Origin: Kitasatospora sp. NBC_01287
GTDB lineage: Bacteria; Actinomycetota; Actinomycetes; Streptomycetales; Streptomycetaceae
Assembly: GCF_026340565.1 (NCBI RefSeq)
Contig: NZ_JAPEPB010000002.1
Coordinates: 186,001 to 250,000 of the forward strand
Direction of reading: 5' to 3'
Length of the DNA stretch: 64,000 nt
Below, in pieces: positions 60,603 to 64,000 of the stretch. A model generated the notes under the pieces. It was not told where the DNA came from, did no database searches, and saw only the letters and a list, made by a program, of their open reading frames with translations. Both the position numbers and the translations under genes were made by a program. The first letter of the stretch is position 1. Every line of letters begins with the position of its first letter.

Positions 60603-61652
60603 ATGTCGCGGATCCGACCGGTCAAGCCGGAGGCGTACCAGTCCGAGACGCTTGCCGAGCTGACCATCTATGCCGAGCGCACCTTCTTCGGCCTGGCCAC
60701 CGAGTGCGACGACCGAGGCCGTCACAAGGACCACGCGGCGATCATCTACGGCAAGCTCTGGGTGGTGCGCGCCGACCAGAATCCGGTCGACGTCGAAGAC
60801 CATCTGATGCAGATGGAGCGGTCGGGCCTGATCCACCGGTACACCGGCTGCGACGGCAAGCGGTACCTCCACTACATCACCTGGGACCGCCACCAGAAGA
60901 TCGACAAGCCGAGCCTGTCCCGGCTGCCCTCCTGCCCGCACTGTGCGCCGGAACGGTGCGGCCCCTGCAAGGGCCCGTGCACCCAGCGGGTCGCCGCTTC
61001 CCCCGCGGGTTCCCTCGGCATCGGGGCACCCTCGTCGAACACTCCCCGAGGATTCGGGGAGGGCTCGGCGAACACCCCGGGAGTCCTCGATCGGCCGATC
61101 GCGCCCTCGTCGGCGCCTCCCACCCCTGCGCTGCCCGCCCCTGCGGCCGCTCAGGACACCCTGCTCGACCTCGGCCAGGAGCCCGTCGGCGGCTCGAACA
61201 AAACCGCAGGTCAGACGGCTTTCGCCGAGGCTTCGGCGAAAGCTCTCCGAGATCTCCCGGAGCCCTCGGCGCCTGGATCTAGGATCTTGGATCCTGGATC
61301 TTCTTTCCCTACGGGGCGCGAGGCGCCCGACGAGACCGTCTCGGCCAACCAGCTCGTCGCCGAGTACATCGCCACCTGCGCCGAGCGCCCGCCGGGCAGC
61401 GTGATCGCCCACCTCGGCAAGGTCGTCAAGACGCTGCTGGCCGAGGGCATCGCAGCCGAGCACGTCCGCGCCGGGCTGCGGCGGTTCGCCGAGATCCAGG
61501 GCCACCCCTCCCGGCTGCCGAGTCTGGTCAACGACGCCATGAACGCACGGGGCGCAGGTTTGGCGCGGCCGGGATTTCGGCCTAACGTGCCCGCTCACCA
61601 GGCGTGGACCAACCCGGTCGACGCTGCCACCGCCTACGCCGAGGAGCTGTGA
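60603..61652 (+). CDS. Replication initiator/replisome organiser-like protein
   Basis: 349 residues. Residues 1-100 (RIRPVKPEAYQSETLAELTI, ERTFFGLATECDDRGRHKDH, MQMERSGLIHRY, LHYITWDRHQKIDKPS) look like the winged-helix start found in actinophage and plasmid replication proteins. A Cys-rich patch (CPHCAPERCGPCKGPC) follows. Residues 140-235 are low-complexity, and the C-terminal 100 are helical (NQLVAEYIATCAERPPGSVI). The neighbour is a DnaC-like loader (1-base overlap), the usual pair of initiator and loader. DNA binding at an origin is inferred. Confidence 0.72.
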   Translation: MSRIRPVKPEAYQSETLAELTIYAERTFFGLATECDDRGRHKDHAAIIYGKLWVVRADQNPVDVEDHLMQMERSGLIHRYTGCDGKRYLHYITWDRHQKIDKPSLSRLPSCPHCAPERCGPCKGPCTQRVAASPAGSLGIGAPSSNTPRGFGEGSANTPGVLDRPIAPSSAPPTPALPAPAAAQDTLLDLGQEPVGGSNKTAGQTAFAEASAKALRDLPEPSAPGSRILDPGSSFPTGREAPDETVSANQLVAEYIATCAERPPGSVIAHLGKVVKTLLAEGIAAEHVRAGLRRFAEIQGHPSRLPSLVNDAMNARGAGLARPGFRPNVPAHQAWTNPVDAATAYAEEL

Positions 61653-62359
61653 TGCGCCGTACCCGTGACCCGCAGACCCTCGCCGAGAGCACCACGGTGC
61701 TCGACCGGATGGCCCGGATCCTGGCCTCCCGAGGCATCGACCAGGCCGTGGTCGACGCCCGACCCGAGGACCCCGAGCCGTTCTCGGCGCTGGACGCCCT
61801 GTCCGCCGGGATGCTGCCCCGCTACCGGGACGCGGTCGCGACCCACCCGCAGGTCCTGGCCTGGGTGCGACAGGTCGCCGCGCAGGCTGTCGCCCCGAGC
61901 ACCGGTGCCCGCCGACAGCTCACCACCGGCCCGAGCCTGCTGATGGCCGGGGTGGTCGGGGCTGGGAAGACGCACGAGGCGTACGGCGCGGTGCGGGCGC
62001 TGGTGCAGGCCGGCATCGGCGTGCGCTGGCGCGCGACCACCGCCGCCGACCTCTACGCGGAGCTGCGGCCCAGCTCCGACACGGACGGCGAGCGGGTTCT
62101 CGCGGCCTACAGCCGGGTGCCGCTGCTGATCCTTGACGACCTCGGTGCCGCCAAGTCGAGCGAGTTCGTCGAGGAGCAGACCTACCGGCTGATCAACCGC
62201 CGGTACAACCACATGCTCCCGACCCTGATCACCACGAACCTGCGGATCAGGGACCTCAAGGTGCACCTCGGCGACCGCGTCAGCTCGCGACTCGCCCAGA
62301 TGACCACCCGGGTCGAGTTCGACGAGGTCGACCGCAGACGCCTCCAGCGCGCCGCCTGA
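61652..62359 (+). CDS. DnaC/IstB-like helicase-loader ATPase
   Basis: 235 residues. Walker A near 104-112 (AGVVGAGKTHEAYG), Walker B LLILDDLGAAKSSEF near 155, sensor 1 LPTLITTNLRIRDLK near 185 and an Arg finger region RVSSRLAQMTTRVEF near 208: the full DnaC pattern. Starts overlapping the initiator stop (TGATG). It would load the host replicative helicase for element replication. Confidence 0.85.
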   Translation: MRRTRDPQTLAESTTVLDRMARILASRGIDQAVVDARPEDPEPFSALDALSAGMLPRYRDAVATHPQVLAWVRQVAAQAVAPSTGARRQLTTGPSLLMAGVVGAGKTHEAYGAVRALVQAGIGVRWRATTAADLYAELRPSSDTDGERVLAAYSRVPLLILDDLGAAKSSEFVEEQTYRLINRRYNHMLPTLITTNLRIRDLKVHLGDRVSSRLAQMTTRVEFDEVDRRRLQRAA

Positions 62360-62468
62360 CCCGCCGCTGTCCGGCCGCGCCCCCGAGCGCGCCGCCTCGC
62401 CCTTCACCGACCCAGCGCACCTCTCCGCCGACGCCGCCCTGCGCGCGGAGAGCGATCGGAGCACCCGC

Positions 62469-63032
62469 ATGACCCGCACGACCAGCCCCGCCCGCTACCG
62501 GTCGCTCGGCGACCACACCTGGCAGGACCAGGCCGTCTGCCACCCGAGCGAGTACAACCCCGTCGACCCGGACACCTTCTTCCCCGAGCCCGACGAGACC
62601 GACAAGATCACCACCGCCCTGTCGCTGTGCGGACAGTGCCCCGTCCGCCGCGCCTGCCTCGACGCCGCACTCGAAGGCAACGAGACCCACGGCATACGCG
62701 GCGGCCTGACCCCGGAGGAACGAGCCCCCCTGCACGACAAGATCGCCAAACGCCTGGACTACGCCCGCGTCAACGCCACCCTCGCGGGACGGGACATCCA
62801 CCTCACCACGGCCGAGCGCAAGGCCGTCGTCCTCGCCGGATACCGCCAGGGCGTCACCGTCGAACGAGTCGCATGCCTCCTGAAGATCACCGAGGAACAC
62901 GCGCTGAAGCTCTACCGCAAGACCGGCCGAGCCATCCGCAACCGGCAACTGCAGCAGGCGGCACGGACCAGCCAGCAGCCCGGGACGAACGACGACCATC
63001 TGGACCGCGACGACTTCGGGACGGCGGCATGA
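62469..63032 (+). CDS. WhiB-family iron-sulfur regulator
   Basis: 187 residues. The four cluster ligands are C24 (AVCHP), C54, C57 and C63 (LCGQCPVRRACL), followed by the family's G-[V/I]-W/R-G-G turn (GIRGGLT). Unusually long C-terminal part with a sigma-like HTH (RKAVVLAGYRQGVTVERVAC, EEHALKLYRKTGRAIRN). Actinobacteria-specific, redox-sensitive transcription factor. WhiB-like genes are common on actinophages and integrative elements. Overlaps the next gene by ATGA. Confidence 0.9.
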   Translation: MTRTTSPARYRSLGDHTWQDQAVCHPSEYNPVDPDTFFPEPDETDKITTALSLCGQCPVRRACLDAALEGNETHGIRGGLTPEERAPLHDKIAKRLDYARVNATLAGRDIHLTTAERKAVVLAGYRQGVTVERVACLLKITEEHALKLYRKTGRAIRNRQLQQAARTSQQPGTNDDHLDRDDFGTAA

Positions 63033-64000
63033 GCACCGCCACCGCCACCGCACCGACCTCGGCACACATCACCGGCTGGGACCGGGCGGTCGTGATCGCC
63101 CTGGGCGCCGCCGGGTGCGCGCTGTCGTACGACGCGCTGCAGCAGATGGCGGTCGCCATCCACGTCCGGGGCCTGCTCACCTTCGTCTTCCCGCTCGTGA
63201 TCGACGGGTTCATCGCCTACGGGGTGCGAGCCCTGCTGGTGATGCGCGACGCACCGCTGCCAGCACGGGCCTACTGCTGGACACTGTTCGGCGCGGCGAC
63301 CACCGCGAGCCTGTGGGCGAACGCCCTGCACGCGGTCAGGCTCAACCAGCAGGACGCGACCACCGGTGGTCTGCGGCTGGGCGACACGGTGGTGGCGGTC
63401 CTGTCCACCATCGCCCCGCTCGCCCTGGCCGGGGCCGTCCACCTCTACATCCTCATCGCCCGGGGGCCGGTCACCGATGCCGACCGGGACCGCCAGAGTG
63501 ACCGGAGCCGCCAGGGTCAGCGCGGTCAGGTCACTGACCCGGCTGACCGGGACAAGCCGGTGACCGCGCTGACCGACGGTACGGACAGCGCGCAGCTGAC
63601 CTCCGGTCACTCCGGTGCCGACCAGCCGGTCAGCGGTTGGGTCACCGCACCGGCTGACCGGCCGATGCTGACCCTGGCCAAGCCGGTCACGCTGACCGCC
63701 GGTCAGCCCGCCCCTGCCCGGCCGGTCAGCGGTTGGGTCACCGCACCGGCTGACCGGCCGATGTTGACCCTGGCCACGCCGGTCACGGTCACGGTGACCG
63801 ACCGCGCTGACCTGGGCGGTCAGCCGGAGAGCGCCTCGGCGGTCAGTGACCGACCGGCCAAGGAGGAGCCGGTCACCGCCCAGCCGGTCAGTGTTCCGGG
63901 ACTCCCGGGTCAGCCGGTCAGCCCCTCGGTCACCCAGCCGCAGGTCACTGACCCGGCTGACCGGGACAGCGGTGACCGGCGCGCTGACCTGGACACCGAG
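63029..64000 (+). CDS. DUF2637 membrane protein, partial (C-terminus beyond window)
   Basis: First 324 codons. Four membrane segments: AVVIALGAAGCALSYDAL (about 20-40), FVFPLVIDGFIAYGVRALLV (55-76), WTLFGAATTASLWANALHAV (88-108) and VVAVLSTIAPLALAGAVHLY (123-143), the DUF2637/Spd-like layout of Streptomyces conjugative elements. After residue 150 the protein is a Thr/Pro/Asp-rich tail with a near-perfect repeat (QPVSGWVTAPADRPM and RPVSGWVTAPADRPM). Probably a conjugal-spread or structural membrane protein. ATG overlaps the whiB-like stop. Confidence 0.85.
   Translation, partial: MSTATATAPTSAHITGWDRAVVIALGAAGCALSYDALQQMAVAIHVRGLLTFVFPLVIDGFIAYGVRALLVMRDAPLPARAYCWTLFGAATTASLWANALHAVRLNQQDATTGGLRLGDTVVAVLSTIAPLALAGAVHLYILIARGPVTDADRDRQSDRSRQGQRGQVTDPADRDKPVTALTDGTDSAQLTSGHSGADQPVSGWVTAPADRPMLTLAKPVTLTAGQPAPARPVSGWVTAPADRPMLTLATPVTVTVTDRADLGGQPESASAVSDRPAKEEPVTAQPVSVPGLPGQPVSPSVTQPQVTDPADRDSGDRRADLDTE

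Noticed and set aside
63460..64000. CRISPR array or plasmid iterons
   Set aside because: The repeats are short, overlap in both orientations, have irregular spacing and lie within an open coding frame.

Overview
The window is high-GC actinobacterial DNA and looks like an accessory region of a Streptomyces-type chromosome. Support comes from GC-biased codons, many GTG starts, 4-base stop/start overlaps, WhiB and DUF2637 proteins, an S-adenosyl-methyltransferase of the Methyltransf_19 type, and several Streptomyces-style XRE regulators. No rRNA, tRNA or CRISPR array was found.

Layout. (1) 1-5178, minus strand: an operon of methyltransferase, unknown protein, APC permease, glutamine-synthetase-like ligase and a partial gene. 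(2) 5.7-8.1 kb: an XRE-type regulator and an NAD-dependent epimerase/reductase. (3) 8.65-11.8 kb: a 54-codon-class small ORF, a strong hairpin, a JmjC/cupin hydroxylase and an aldo/keto reductase, facing a phosphotransferase; this looks like a small peptide-modification locus. (4) 12.1-19.9 kb: NUDIX, radical SAM/SPASM enzyme, Cys-rich protein, 2OG-Fe(II) oxygenase, P-loop kinase, Ser/Thr kinase, a 43-residue candidate precursor peptide, an alpha-KG HExxH peptide hydroxylase and a serine hydrolase, all on the plus strand. I read this as a RiPP biosynthetic cluster. (5) 20-22.5 kb: small housekeeping-like genes (HD hydrolase, NUDIX, XRE).

(6) 22.56-44.95 kb: the most striking part. Two related elements of about 11.2 kb, each with a four-gene tyrosine-recombinase operon and each with a YidB-like gene just inside one end, are nested. 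The inner element (30680-41907) sits inside the second recombinase gene of the outer element (22561-44954). Both have ends that start TTCCCT and share a TGTT(C/G)A block. Removing the inner element restores the split gene. Cargo of the inner element includes a frataxin-like CyaY protein and a cold-shock protein that both look gammaproteobacterial. It also carries an IS481-family element that is itself split by a 1805-bp IS5-type element.

(7) 45-52.8 kb: a HAD hydrolase, then a NUDIX gene split by an IS21-type element (6-bp target duplication). The istB gene of that element is in turn split by a 4-kb recombinase element carrying a ComB-like gene. (8) 52.9-59.3 kb: P450, MAB_1171c-like membrane protein and ImmA/IrrE-like protease, then an XRE/MmyB-type regulator gene split by a second, inverted, nearly identical copy of the 1805-bp IS. 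(9) 59.4-64 kb: XRE repressor, replication-initiator-like protein, DnaC-like ATPase, WhiB and DUF2637 proteins, which fits the replication/regulation module of an integrative conjugative element or plasmid.

The insertions could be resolved by joining the flanks: in each of five cases the interrupted reading frame is restored to the base, apart from small older lesions that are noted. Everything is from reading the sequence; no database search was run.
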